The notes beneath the pieces are model-generated. The model did no database searches. It saw only the letters and a program-made list of their open reading frames with translations, and was not told where the DNA came from. Below, piece by piece: positions 8,071-15,518 of a DNA stretch of 33,462 nucleotides (position 1 is the stretch's first letter; each line of letters opens with the position of its first letter). The stretch comes from Cryomorphaceae bacterium. Its GTDB lineage: Bacteria; Bacteroidota; Bacteroidia; Flavobacteriales; Schleiferiaceae. The stretch lies in assembly GCA_003566715.1 (NCBI GenBank), contig PXCF01000144.1:1-33462 (forward strand). Direction: 5' to 3'. The translations under genes were made by a program, and so were the position numbers.

Positions 8071-9654
8071 ATGCGTTTATTTTTAAAAATCACGGGAGTC
8101 GTTTTGCTATTGATATGCATTTCGGCTTATGTATTTTGGAAATACTTCGCAGAGGACATAGTGGTTGAGGCTTTGCAAAAAGAAGCGGAGACGGCTGTAA
8201 ACGATATTTGGCAAGAGGAAATCATCTATCATCCCGGAACGATTGTGATAGACATTGCCAGAAGAAAAGCCGTGCTTAGCAATTATTCGATTTATGTTTT
8301 GGCCAATGGAGATACCATGGCTTCCATTGTGCTTCCTTCGATTGAGGTCAAATGGAAAAGCACATTGGGGTTGATAAAACAGGAAAAGATTCATTTCCGC
8401 AGTTTGATTGTCAAAGAGCCAGAAATTAAATATTCCACGTCCGTTAACCTTAAAAAGAGAGATCAAGTAAAACCCATTGATGTTCACGTTGACTTGCTGG
8501 CGTTCCAAGGTGCAGCGATTGAAATTGATTTTGCAGAATCAACCCAAAATTTGTCGGCCAAGGCAACGGTGAGCACCCATAACTTTTCCTGGATAGCTCA
8601 GCAACCTTTCCACTTGGTCCATGATTTTTTGCGGAAGTCTAAGCTTAGTATAATCGATATTTACAGTGATCTGAGTGACGGGTTTCACCGAGTTATGCTC
8701 GATAAATTCATCTTGGATGGTGCGAAAGGTGTTGTGCATGTTAGTGGGCTTGTCTTTGAGCCTAAATTCGACCGTGCCACCTTTGCCAAAAAGCGCGGTG
8801 TTGAAACAGATCACATTGTATTTACAGCAGATTCGATTGATGTTCTTAGAACAAATTTTGCCGACAACGATTCATTAATGATTGAATTGGTCGCTTTCTA
8901 TGGTTCAGAACTGCTGGCGCATCGTGACAAAAACTACCAAATGCCCGAAGATCGCTTTGTACCAATCCTGGTGGATAATCTTCTTCAATGGTCGGTTCCT
9001 CTCTTTGTTGAGCAGGTAACATTTAAGGATGGAAACATAGTATATGAGGAACTAGCTGATGGAAAAGAGGAGGCCGGCAAAGTGATGTTTAGCGATTTTG
9101 ACGGCAGTGTATATAATGTCACGAATCTACCGGACTTAATAGAAGATGAGGAAAAGTTGTTGGTACTGGAGGCAACAACACGTTTGTATGGAAAGGGGCG
9201 ACTAACCGTCGAAGTAAACTATGACTTACTTTCTGAAAACGGGAGGTTTTGGGCACAGGGGCACCTGAGGGCTATGGATTTACAATCAGCCAATGATATT
9301 CTTACGCCGCTTTCTACACTGGAAGTTAAGACTGGCCATTCAGAAGCGGTTTATTTCACTTTCGGAGGGTCTCGTTTACGCGCACATGGCGATTTGATAT
9401 TTCGCTACGACGACTTAAAGTTGAAATGGGAGAAAGACAGTAAAATGATAAAGCGGTTTGTGAAAAACACATTAACCAATTGGGTTGTCCCAACATCTAA
9501 TCCCAATAGAAAAGGTCAGCACCGCATTGGCGCTATAGACTTTGAGCGAGACACTCAGCGCTCGATGTTTAACTACTGGTGGAAGTCACTGGAAACCGGA
9601 TTTTTATCGGTAATGGGTGTGCGTGATGCCAAGGAAATTAAGAAGGAGGAGTAA
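8071..9654 (+). CDS. Membrane-anchored AsmA-like periplasmic protein, function unknown
   Basis: A 527-aa protein with one N-terminal membrane anchor (about residues 4-24: LKITGVVLLLICISAYVFW) and a long beta-rich periplasmic body. The pattern of an anchored N-terminus, IDIARRKAVLSNYSIYV, IVLPSIEVKWKSTLGLI, and RSLIVKEPEIKY resembles AsmA/DUF748-type lipid-transport or envelope proteins, which describe stacked beta strands spanning the periplasm. I see no catalytic motif. It is flanked by the tRNA terminator and the satD array, so it is likely transcribed alone. The family assignment is inference from overall pattern only. Confidence 0.7.
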   Translation: MRLFLKITGVVLLLICISAYVFWKYFAEDIVVEALQKEAETAVNDIWQEEIIYHPGTIVIDIARRKAVLSNYSIYVLANGDTMASIVLPSIEVKWKSTLGLIKQEKIHFRSLIVKEPEIKYSTSVNLKKRDQVKPIDVHVDLLAFQGAAIEIDFAESTQNLSAKATVSTHNFSWIAQQPFHLVHDFLRKSKLSIIDIYSDLSDGFHRVMLDKFILDGAKGVVHVSGLVFEPKFDRATFAKKRGVETDHIVFTADSIDVLRTNFADNDSLMIELVAFYGSELLAHRDKNYQMPEDRFVPILVDNLLQWSVPLFVEQVTFKDGNIVYEELADGKEEAGKVMFSDFDGSVYNVTNLPDLIEDEEKLLVLEATTRLYGKGRLTVEVNYDLLSENGRFWAQGHLRAMDLQSANDILTPLSTLEVKTGHSEAVYFTFGGSRLRAHGDLIFRYDDLKLKWEKDSKMIKRFVKNTLTNWVVPTSNPNRKGQHRIGAIDFERDTQRSMFNYWWKSLETGFLSVMGVRDAKEIKKEE

Positions 9655-9678
9655 CGTTATTTTCCTTGTTTAATGTGA

Positions 9679-9786
9679 ATGGTAGACTCGCTGAGCGTTT
9701 CTCCGCGGATCGACGACAAATTGATGATTAAATTTGCCATTGATAAGCCGGAAAAGAATGTGGTGATTGGGTTTTATCATGAATAG
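9679..9786 (+). CDS. Possible 35-aa ORF or C-terminal gene remnant
   Basis: A short frame too small for the ORF track (MVDSLSVSPRIDDKLMIKF...VVIGFYHE). The codon choice and hydrophobic pattern look protein-like, reminiscent of the tail of a globular domain, but it has no recognised family, no signal peptide and no clear ribosome site. It may be a relic of a deleted gene between the AsmA-like gene and satD. Confidence 0.22.
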   Translation: MVDSLSVSPRIDDKLMIKFAIDKPEKNVVIGFYHE

Positions 9787-9802
9787 GTGTTGTTCAGAGC
9801 AG

Positions 9803-9886
9803 ATTATCATTTTAACCAACGATACTTAAAATTATCGTTTATTTAAGCGATATTTTGAATTATCGTTTATTTGTACGATATTTGCA
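9803..9886 (+). promoter_or_regulatory. Three-copy 28-bp operator-like array at the satD promoter
   Basis: Three head-to-tail 28-base units at 9803-9830, 9831-9858 and 9859-9886. All share ATTATC at the start, TTT at bases 8-10 and CGATA at bases 18-22. Copies 2 and 3 share ATTATCGTTTATTT and CGATATTT and contain TATCG, ten bases, CGATA, an inverted repeat; copy 1 is more diverged (TATCA). A candidate promoter is embedded: TTG (9855-9857), 19 bases, GATATTTG (9877-9884), so the third unit overlaps the -7 element. The array ends two bases before the satD ATG. Most likely a binding site for the SatD HTH or another repressor. Confidence 0.7.
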
Positions 9887-9888
9887 TT

Positions 9889-10533
9889 ATGATTGCAGTC
9901 ATTAATGGAGATATTATCTCATCAAGGAAATTGGTAAACCAGAAAATATGGTTGTCGCCATTGAAAAACCTGTTCGCTACATGGGGTATAAGTCCTAAAA
10001 ATTGGAAAATACACTCGGGCGATTTTTTTCAATTGGAGATTGCTAACCCCCAAGATGTGCTGATTAAGGCTTTAGAAATAAAAGCACTCATCAAAAAAGT
10101 AGAACCACTTGATGAAAGAAAAAAAATAGGTGCCATAGATGTTAGGCTGGCTATTGGGATTGGTGAAAAAACGTATGCCGGTAATGGTGTATCTGAGAGT
10201 AATGGACCTGCATTTCATTATTCGGGCGATAAATTTGAATCGCTGAAAAAAGAAAATGTAACCATGAGTATAAAAACCCCATGGCCTACATTTGATGAAG
10301 AAATGAATTTGTACTTAAAGTTAGCCGGAATCTTTATGGACAAATGGTCGGTTTCGTCCGCAGAATTAATGCAAATTGTACTTAATAATCCAAACTTAAC
10401 TCAAGAAGAAATAGGACGTCTATTAGGAATCAAACAAAACTCTGTAAGTGGTAGGTGGAATAGAGCCAACGTAGATGAAATAATGGAAGTCAACAAAATG
10501 TTTCAGAAAAAAATCAAAACCCTGTTGCAATGA
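9889..10533 (+). CDS. SatD family protein with C-terminal HTH
   Basis: A 214-aa protein beginning MIAVINGDIISSRK, the hallmark start of the SatD family (named for a gene of the Streptococcus sat operon; biochemical role unknown). The middle part carries RLAIGIGEKTYAG and SNGPAFHYSGDKFE, also typical. Residues about 167-200 (LTQEEIGRLLGIKQNSVSGRWNRA) form a sigma-like or winged helix-turn-helix, which suggests DNA binding. The frame is open back to 9871 but the family N-terminus fixes the start at the ATG at 9889. It overlaps the DUF3307 gene by four bases (ATGA), and the three-unit array lies directly upstream, which points to autoregulation. Confidence 0.85.
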   Translation: MIAVINGDIISSRKLVNQKIWLSPLKNLFATWGISPKNWKIHSGDFFQLEIANPQDVLIKALEIKALIKKVEPLDERKKIGAIDVRLAIGIGEKTYAGNGVSESNGPAFHYSGDKFESLKKENVTMSIKTPWPTFDEEMNLYLKLAGIFMDKWSVSSAELMQIVLNNPNLTQEEIGRLLGIKQNSVSGRWNRANVDEIMEVNKMFQKKIKTLLQ

Positions 10534-11243
10534 TGGTGCTTATAAAACTCTTGCTGGCTCATTTAGTAGGAGATTTTCTATTGCAACCGAAGTCATGGGT
10601 TTATGATAAAGAACTATTCAAGGCGAAGTCGTTCAAGTTATATGTGCATATAGTCATTCACGGCCTGCTCGTGCTGTTGGTGTTTTGGGATTTACAATAT
10701 TGGTTTTTGGCGTTATCAATCACAGTGGTTCACGGAATAATCGATGCCATTAAATTATACGCCCAAAGAGACAGCAATAGACCTCTTTGGTTTTTAATAG
10801 ATCAAGGTCTTCACTTACTGAGCATTTTCGGATTGTGGGTGGTGTTCTTTGAGCCGGAGATTAATCTACATGCAGTATTAGAAAACCCAAATGTTTGGAT
10901 CTATTTCGTTGCCATACTTTTCATAACGGTGGTTTCGGGAATCGTTATGAAAGAGCTTATGTCTAGTTGGTCTAGTGGCTTATACGACGACGATGAAGAA
11001 TCGTTAAACAATGCGGGCAAGTACATCGGCATGTTGGAGCGCATTTTTGTGTTCATTTTTGTGATTACAGGTAATTGGGAAGGTATTGGCTTTTTGTTGG
11101 CCGCTAAATCCGTATTCCGCTTTGGCGACTTAAAAGAGTCGAAAGACAGAAAACTCACCGAATACATTTTGATTGGAACATTGTTGAGTTTTGGTATTGC
11201 CATCGCAACAGGCATGATCGTGCTAAATCTAATAAGATATTGA
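10530..11243 (+). CDS. DUF3307 integral membrane protein
   Basis: A 237-aa polytopic inner-membrane protein. The start LIKLLLAHLVGDFLLQPKSWV is diagnostic of DUF3307, including the conserved HLxGDFxLQ. About six hydrophobic segments are visible (near residues 5-15, 38-75, 88-105, 120-140, 172-192, 210-234), with an acidic loop YDDDEESLNN. Function is unknown. It is coupled to the SatD gene by an ATGA overlap; this pairing occurs in many Bacteroidota, so the two probably act together, perhaps with SatD sensing or controlling something linked to the membrane protein. Confidence 0.85.
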   Translation: MMVLIKLLLAHLVGDFLLQPKSWVYDKELFKAKSFKLYVHIVIHGLLVLLVFWDLQYWFLALSITVVHGIIDAIKLYAQRDSNRPLWFLIDQGLHLLSIFGLWVVFFEPEINLHAVLENPNVWIYFVAILFITVVSGIVMKELMSSWSSGLYDDDEESLNNAGKYIGMLERIFVFIFVITGNWEGIGFLLAAKSVFRFGDLKESKDRKLTEYILIGTLLSFGIAIATGMIVLNLIRY

Positions 11244-11341
11244 ATGAATAAAATCATCGTTAAGATGACAAACAATATCATTTACCCGTTGTAGTTTGCC
11301 TTTGAAGAATAAAATGAGCTTTAGAATTTGTAATCTTTTCC

Positions 11342-11371
11342 TTGGTGATATAAATAGTGAGGATACATTTA
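11342..11371 (+). promoter_or_regulatory. Candidate promoter of the barrel protein gene
   Basis: TTG, 19 bases, TACATTTA, one mismatch to TAnnTTTG, ending 37 bases before the next ATG. Nothing else stands out in the 165-base gap. Confidence 0.4.
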
Positions 11372-11408
11372 CAGTTTTATCGTTTGTATAGTGCCTTAAA
11401 AATTTACC

Positions 11409-12098
11409 ATGAAAACAAAATCATTAATTTCATCACTTTTAGTCATACTTTCAATATCCCTCAAAGCACAACTCGATCTGGGCATTACTGGTATGCCAAC
11501 GGCTTCTGCTTTTCATTATGAAAATATAAACCCTCAAAAAAATTCTATTTACCCCGTTAATTTTGGACTGAACGTCAATTACAATTACCACAAATTTACT
11601 TTTTCGACAGGCGTTTTGCACCTAACCCAAGGCGTAAGGTTTGACCTCGATAATGCTTCTGAGGAGAATCGAAATGGATCTGAAACTTACGATTTGTTTG
11701 ATCGAAATCGATCCGTCGTGCTGCCATTATTGGTCAATTACAACATACTTCAAGGGGAATCCTATTCTTTTTTTGCCGGAACGGGGCTTTATATGGGCTA
11801 TATGTATTCTCAAGAGCAAGAAAACACCGCTTATCCTGAAGACTGGCAGCCGGATCCCACGAAAACCTATCCCTTATCGGTAGGCAGGTTCGTGGAAAAT
11901 GAAATCTTCGATCCCTTTTTTGTAGGCATTAATTTTGGCATTGGGTGGACGCAAAAACTCACCGAAAAATTGATCTTTCAACTCAGACCGAATTTTCTCT
12001 ATCACCTCCGTGAAACATCAGCCAACAACCCGTATGGCATAAGATTAATGACTTGGTCACTAGACATTGGCTTCTATTATCGCTTAGAAAAGAAATAA
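11409..12098 (+). CDS. Outer-membrane beta-barrel protein, PorT/OmpW-like
   Basis: A 229-aa protein with a signal peptide (residues about 1-20, cleaved near LKAQ) and alternating hydrophobic strands with aromatic girdles: FGLNVNYNYHKFTFSTGVLHL, SFFAGTGLYMGYMY, FFVGINFGIGWTQKL, and a final strand WSLDIGFYYRLEKK ending near the C-terminus. This is the layout of small Bacteroidota barrels of the outer-membrane protein beta-barrel family. Cargo or partner is unknown. It converges on hemH across a 7-bp tandem repeat. Confidence 0.75.
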   Translation: MKTKSLISSLLVILSISLKAQLDLGITGMPTASAFHYENINPQKNSIYPVNFGLNVNYNYHKFTFSTGVLHLTQGVRFDLDNASEENRNGSETYDLFDRNRSVVLPLLVNYNILQGESYSFFAGTGLYMGYMYSQEQENTAYPEDWQPDPTKTYPLSVGRFVENEIFDPFFVGINFGIGWTQKLTEKLIFQLRPNFLYHLRETSANNPYGIRLMTWSLDIGFYYRLEKK

Positions 12099-12103
12099 AA
12101 CCA

Positions 12104-12159
12104 GCTCCCAGCTCACCGCTCATTGCTCACCGCTCACCGCTCACCGCTCACCGCTCCTT
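12104..12159 (+). repeat. 7-bp tandem repeat, eight units
   Basis: Eight consecutive 7-mers of the form GCTCNNN: CCA, ACC, ATT, ACC, ACC, ACC, ACC, CTT after GCTC. Five are identical GCTCACC. It fills the gap between the convergent barrel gene and hemH and stops three bases before the hemH stop codon, so copy-number change would mostly be harmless to both genes. Confidence 0.9.
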
Positions 12160-12162
12160 CCC

Positions 12163-13251
12163 TCACTTCTTCCTCCTCTTCGTCACCGGCACATCAACTG
12201 GAAAGGTCACAGCTTCGGTGGATACGAGATTGCTGGCGTCGTTGCCCCATGTAGACAATAACGCTGCCCAGTCGTCGCGGTCGTTTAAGCAGGGAATATA
12301 GTGGAAATGGCCACCGCCGGCTTCTTCGAAAATCTCCTTACCTTCTTCCTCAATTTCCTCCAAGGTTTCTAGGCAGTCGGTAACGAAGGCTGGGCAGACA
12401 ACCAGTAGTTTTTCGGTTCCGGCCTTGCCCAATTTTTCGAGTGTTTTATCGGTGTAAGGCTGTAACCAAGGATCTGCGCCCAAGCGCGATTGAAAGGTGT
12501 GTACGACTTTCTCTTCCGGGATGTTTAGGGCTTCCGTCACTGCTTTGGTTACGGCATAGCACTGATGGCGATAGCACCAGTCGTGCGCCTCAGAGGGTTG
12601 GTGACAGCAGTCTTCGCACTTCAAACAGTGTTTGCTGGTGATGTCACCACGATAGATGTGACGCTCAGGTACACCGTGGTAACTGAACAAAATTTTGTCA
12701 AATGGCTCCTTTGTAGCTGGTTCAATGCTCTTAATGAGTAGGTCCAAATACGCTTGGTGGTTGTAAAACGGCGGCACCCACCTCAAGTTTAAGTCGAAAT
12801 GGTGTATCTCCATCACCGACTTCACTTTTTCCACCACCGTTTCGTAAGTAGACATGGCGTATTGCGGATAAAGCGGTATGATGTGGAGGTTTTTCAATTC
12901 CGGGTTCTCCTTCAAAAGTTCTTTGATGGCATCGCCGATGGATGGGTTACCATAACGCATGGCCAAGCCCACGGGAATGTGACTTTTTTCCGCAACCTTG
13001 TCACGCAGACGTTCGTTGAGTACCACCAGCGGGCTCCCTTCTTCCCACCAGATACTTTTGTAAGCGGCGGCAGATTTTTTCGGGCGAAAGTTGAGAATGA
13101 TGCCACGCACGAGCAAACTGCGTTTCCAGTACGAAAGGTCAATGACTCGTTCGTCCATAAGGAATTCGTCCAAGTATTTTTTTACATCCTTGACGTTGGT
13201 GGAATCGGGAGACCCCAAGTTTATCAGTAAAATGGCATCGTTGTGGTTCAT
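12163..13251 (-). CDS. hemH: Ferrochelatase
   Basis: A 362-aa enzyme inserting ferrous iron into protoporphyrin IX, the last step of heme synthesis. Signatures include LLINLGSPDS, LYPQYAMSTYETV, the catalytic His192 in SYHGVPERH, HTFQSRLGADPWLQPYT, and CPAFVTDCLETLEEI with the conserved Glu. Residues 209-231 hold six cysteines (SKHCLKCEDCC...CYRHQC), an internal Cys cluster seen in some bacterial ferrochelatases and possibly an iron-sulfur site. The C-terminal tail is basic (VTKRRKK). It starts within the stop of the AraC-type regulator gene (ATGA overlap), so the two form one minus-strand operon. Confidence 0.95.
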   Translation of the reverse strand: MNHNDAILLINLGSPDSTNVKDVKKYLDEFLMDERVIDLSYWKRSLLVRGIILNFRPKKSAAAYKSIWWEEGSPLVVLNERLRDKVAEKSHIPVGLAMRYGNPSIGDAIKELLKENPELKNLHIIPLYPQYAMSTYETVVEKVKSVMEIHHFDLNLRWVPPFYNHQAYLDLLIKSIEPATKEPFDKILFSYHGVPERHIYRGDITSKHCLKCEDCCHQPSEAHDWCYRHQCYAVTKAVTEALNIPEEKVVHTFQSRLGADPWLQPYTDKTLEKLGKAGTEKLLVVCPAFVTDCLETLEEIEEEGKEIFEEAGGGHFHYIPCLNDRDDWAALLSTWGNDASNLVSTEAVTFPVDVPVTKRRKK

Positions 13252-14144
13252 ATGTTCTCTTTGGTGTATTGTTTGGGTGTGATTCCGTATTTTTTCTTAA
13301 AGGCGGAAATGAAGTGACTGGGATTGGAGTAGCCGATATGAAAGGCAATCTCGTTGATTTTATGCTGTCTACTTTCCAACATGGCTCTGGCCGTTTCCAG
13401 TTTGTAATCAAGCACAAATCCGTAAACGGTGTTGCCGTAAACCTCTTTAAATCCGGTTTTCAGTTTGAGCTCATTGAGTCCTACTTTACGTGAAAGCTCG
13501 TTGAGTGAGGGCGGACTGGTGTAGGCATTGATCAAAATTTCCTTGGCTTTTTTTACCCGTTTCACCGAGTCTTCGTCTTTTAAAAACGGGCAAGATTCGG
13601 TGTCGACGGAATTCTCAAAGCTAAAGTAACACGCCAGTATTTCGTAAAGTTTACCCTTGAGAAAAAGCCGTTGCGCTTGGGCGCTTAGACGGGTGCTGTA
13701 GAGTTGTTGCAACGGTGCAAATAGGTTGGCCGGTATGTCGCGCTCTTCGTAATACTTTCTTTCGCGGCTTTCCGTAGATAAAAAGGCCATTTCCGGTGCG
13801 TCTGATACAAAGAGTTCATGTAGATAATCAATGGTGGTTTGAAGGTGGATTACTTTACAATCGTCTTCGCCACTGAGCTCGATTGGAACGTCACGGCTTG
13901 GGTCATATATGAGGAAACTCTTTCCCGGCCCCAGTGTTTTTGCATACTGCGGACTAAAAGAGAAAATGGCTTCATCGTGCAAACAAAAGAAGAAATGGAC
14001 GTCTAATTTTTTCGCTTTGATATATATGGAATCCGTTTCTTCTTCACTTTTGGCGTAAAGACTCAGTTTTATTTGACCGTCATCGTCGAATGTCAATACA
14101 TTACCAATGGCGTTATTTTTTTCTCTGATATTGGGTTTAATCAT
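13248..14144 (-). CDS. AraC-family transcriptional regulator of the heme cluster
   Basis: A 298-aa protein with an N-terminal sensing region (about 1-190) and a C-terminal AraC/XylS double helix-turn-helix (about 200-297): first HTH around SLNELSRKVGLNELKLKTGFKEVYG, second around INEIAFHIGYSNPSHFISAFKKKYGITPKQY, the latter an excellent match to the family signature. It lies between hemH, which it overlaps by four bases, and the divergent hemA operon, so it most likely controls heme genes; the signal is unknown. A 21-bp-spaced direct repeat in the shared promoter region is the best candidate site. The N-terminal half is not one I recognise. Confidence 0.9.
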   Translation of the reverse strand: MIKPNIREKNNAIGNVLTFDDDGQIKLSLYAKSEEETDSIYIKAKKLDVHFFFCLHDEAIFSFSPQYAKTLGPGKSFLIYDPSRDVPIELSGEDDCKVIHLQTTIDYLHELFVSDAPEMAFLSTESRERKYYEERDIPANLFAPLQQLYSTRLSAQAQRLFLKGKLYEILACYFSFENSVDTESCPFLKDEDSVKRVKKAKEILINAYTSPPSLNELSRKVGLNELKLKTGFKEVYGNTVYGFVLDYKLETARAMLESRQHKINEIAFHIGYSNPSHFISAFKKKYGITPKQYTKENI

Positions 14145-14215
14145 GCCGAGGTTCTTATTTAGAATCTTTCAAAACAGTAGTGTTTAAAGGGGTTTTTGGC
14201 CTGAATGTTTTTTTG

Positions 14216-14223
14216 CAAATATA
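14216..14223 (-). promoter_or_regulatory. -7 element for the regulator-hemH operon
   Basis: Reads TATATTTG on the minus strand, an exact TAnnTTTG, about 70 bases before the regulator start. No clear TTG was found 19 bases further upstream, so an activator may be needed. Confidence 0.45.
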
Positions 14224-14229
14224 AATTCC

Positions 14230-14259
14230 AGCGACATTAAAAATACGTTTAGCGGCATT
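14230..14259 (+). promoter_or_regulatory. AraC-type operator candidate: direct repeat AGCGRCATT with 21-bp period
   Basis: AGCGACATT at 14230-14238 and AGCGGCATT at 14251-14259 are direct repeats whose starts are 21 bases apart, two helical turns, as in known AraC-family half-site pairs. The proximal copy covers the expected -33 position of the hemA promoter, which itself lacks a TTG; this is the classical placement for activation. The distal copy is seven bases from the divergent -7 element at 14216-14223. Confidence 0.55.
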
Positions 14260-14278
14260 TTTTGTTTTTATCTCATTG

Positions 14279-14286
14279 TAATTTTG
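14279..14286 (+). promoter_or_regulatory. -7 element of the hemA operon promoter
   Basis: TAATTTTG, an exact TAnnTTTG, 17 bases before the hemA ATG. The -33 region is not TTG but is covered by the proximal AGCGRCATT repeat. Confidence 0.55.
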
Positions 14287-14303
14287 CACAGCATTCAATA
14301 AAT

Positions 14304-15518
14304 ATGAAATTGAAAGATCCGAATAAGCTAGAGCATTTTCATGTGATAGGCGTGAGTTATCAGTCTGCAGACGTATCCGTACGTGAGCAGTTCAGTATAA
14401 CCACCGACAGGGAAGAGGCGTTCTACGATGCACTTCGCGAAGTTGGGATGACCGATGTTATGGTTATTTCAACCTGTAATCGTACGGAAATTTACTTTTT
14501 CTCAGAGAATATTCACCCTCTCGTTAATGTCTGGCTATCGTTTACCAACGGCGATACCGAAACATTGATGAACGCGCATTTTCATCACCGAGGCGAAGAG
14601 GCATTGAATCACTTGCTTCGTGTGAGTTGCGGATTGGAGTCGCAGATTCCCGGCGATTTTGAAATCGTGATGCAGGTACGTCGAGCATTCCGACAGGCCA
14701 AATCTTTGAAAATGGCCAACGGTTTGTTTGAGCGCATGCTCAACACCGCCATTCACAGCAGTAAGCAGGTGAAAAATCAAACATCTTTCAGTACCGGAGC
14801 TTCTTCTGTATCCTACGCTACCGTTAGGTATATGCGCGATTACTTTTCCGTACATACAACGCCAAATATACTACTGGTCGGTCTGGGTGAGATTGGTCGC
14901 GTTGCCCTAGAAAACATACTCAAGCACTTCCCGCAGGAATCGCTTACGATTTCCAACCGCAGTGAAGAAAAATTGGCTGACTTTGCCGATACGTACGGAG
15001 TAGCCTCCTTGCCATTTTCGCAATTGACCAATTCTTTGGAAAACTACGATGCTATTGTGTTGGCCACGGGCGCTCCCGAGCCCATCATCAAACTTGAGCA
15101 TATTACACCGGCGTTTAACGGCGTTATCATTGATTTGGGTGTGCCATCTAATACCGAGCATGCCATTGGTAAAATTGCCAATTTGGTCAATGTCGATGCG
15201 CTTTCAGAAATAACCAAAGCCACGTTGGAAGCACGCTTGGAAATGGTGCCTATTGTGGAGTCCCTCGTATCTGAAAATATTCAAGATTTTCTTATTTGGT
15301 ATCGCAAGCGTGAACTTTTGCCCATCATTCACGATATGACGCAACAGTTGAAGGAGAGTTTGTCATCGGAACTCAATACCAATCCCGTGGTCGACTACAG
15401 CAATCAAGAAGCGTTTATTGAGCGCATGACTAAGCGTTATGAAGCAGAGCTCTTCCGCCGAATTGAAGACGGTGTACGTCAGGGCAAAATGGAAAGCCTG
15501 ATGTCCATCGCATCATGA
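14304..15518 (+). CDS. hemA: Glutamyl-tRNA reductase
   Basis: A 404-aa enzyme reducing glutamyl-tRNA(Glu) to glutamate-1-semialdehyde, the committed step of C5-pathway tetrapyrrole synthesis. The N-terminal catalytic domain carries HVIGVSYQSADVSVRE and the nucleophile Cys58 in ISTCNRTEIY; the NADPH domain has LLVGLGEIGRVALENI and TISNRSEEKL; the C-terminal dimerisation helices follow. The usual GLxSxxxGExQI segment is GLESQIPGDFEI, a variant. The ORF track starts at a TTG at 14262, but that lies upstream of the -7 element, so the ATG at 14304 is the start. First gene of the hemACDEFB operon. Confidence 0.95.
   Translation: MKLKDPNKLEHFHVIGVSYQSADVSVREQFSITTDREEAFYDALREVGMTDVMVISTCNRTEIYFFSENIHPLVNVWLSFTNGDTETLMNAHFHHRGEEALNHLLRVSCGLESQIPGDFEIVMQVRRAFRQAKSLKMANGLFERMLNTAIHSSKQVKNQTSFSTGASSVSYATVRYMRDYFSVHTTPNILLVGLGEIGRVALENILKHFPQESLTISNRSEEKLADFADTYGVASLPFSQLTNSLENYDAIVLATGAPEPIIKLEHITPAFNGVIIDLGVPSNTEHAIGKIANLVNVDALSEITKATLEARLEMVPIVESLVSENIQDFLIWYRKRELLPIIHDMTQQLKESLSSELNTNPVVDYSNQEAFIERMTKRYEAELFRRIEDGVRQGKMESLMSIAS

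Noticed and set aside
9803-9886. CRISPR-like array
   Set aside because: The 28-base units are contiguous with no spacers, only three copies, and no cas genes are near.
12104-12159. Coding extension of hemH through the 7-bp repeats
   Set aside because: The hemH stop at 12163 precedes the repeats; they are not translated.
14262-14303. Upstream TTG start for hemA as given by the ORF track
   Set aside because: It lies upstream of the TAATTTTG promoter element and adds residues not seen in glutamyl-tRNA reductases.
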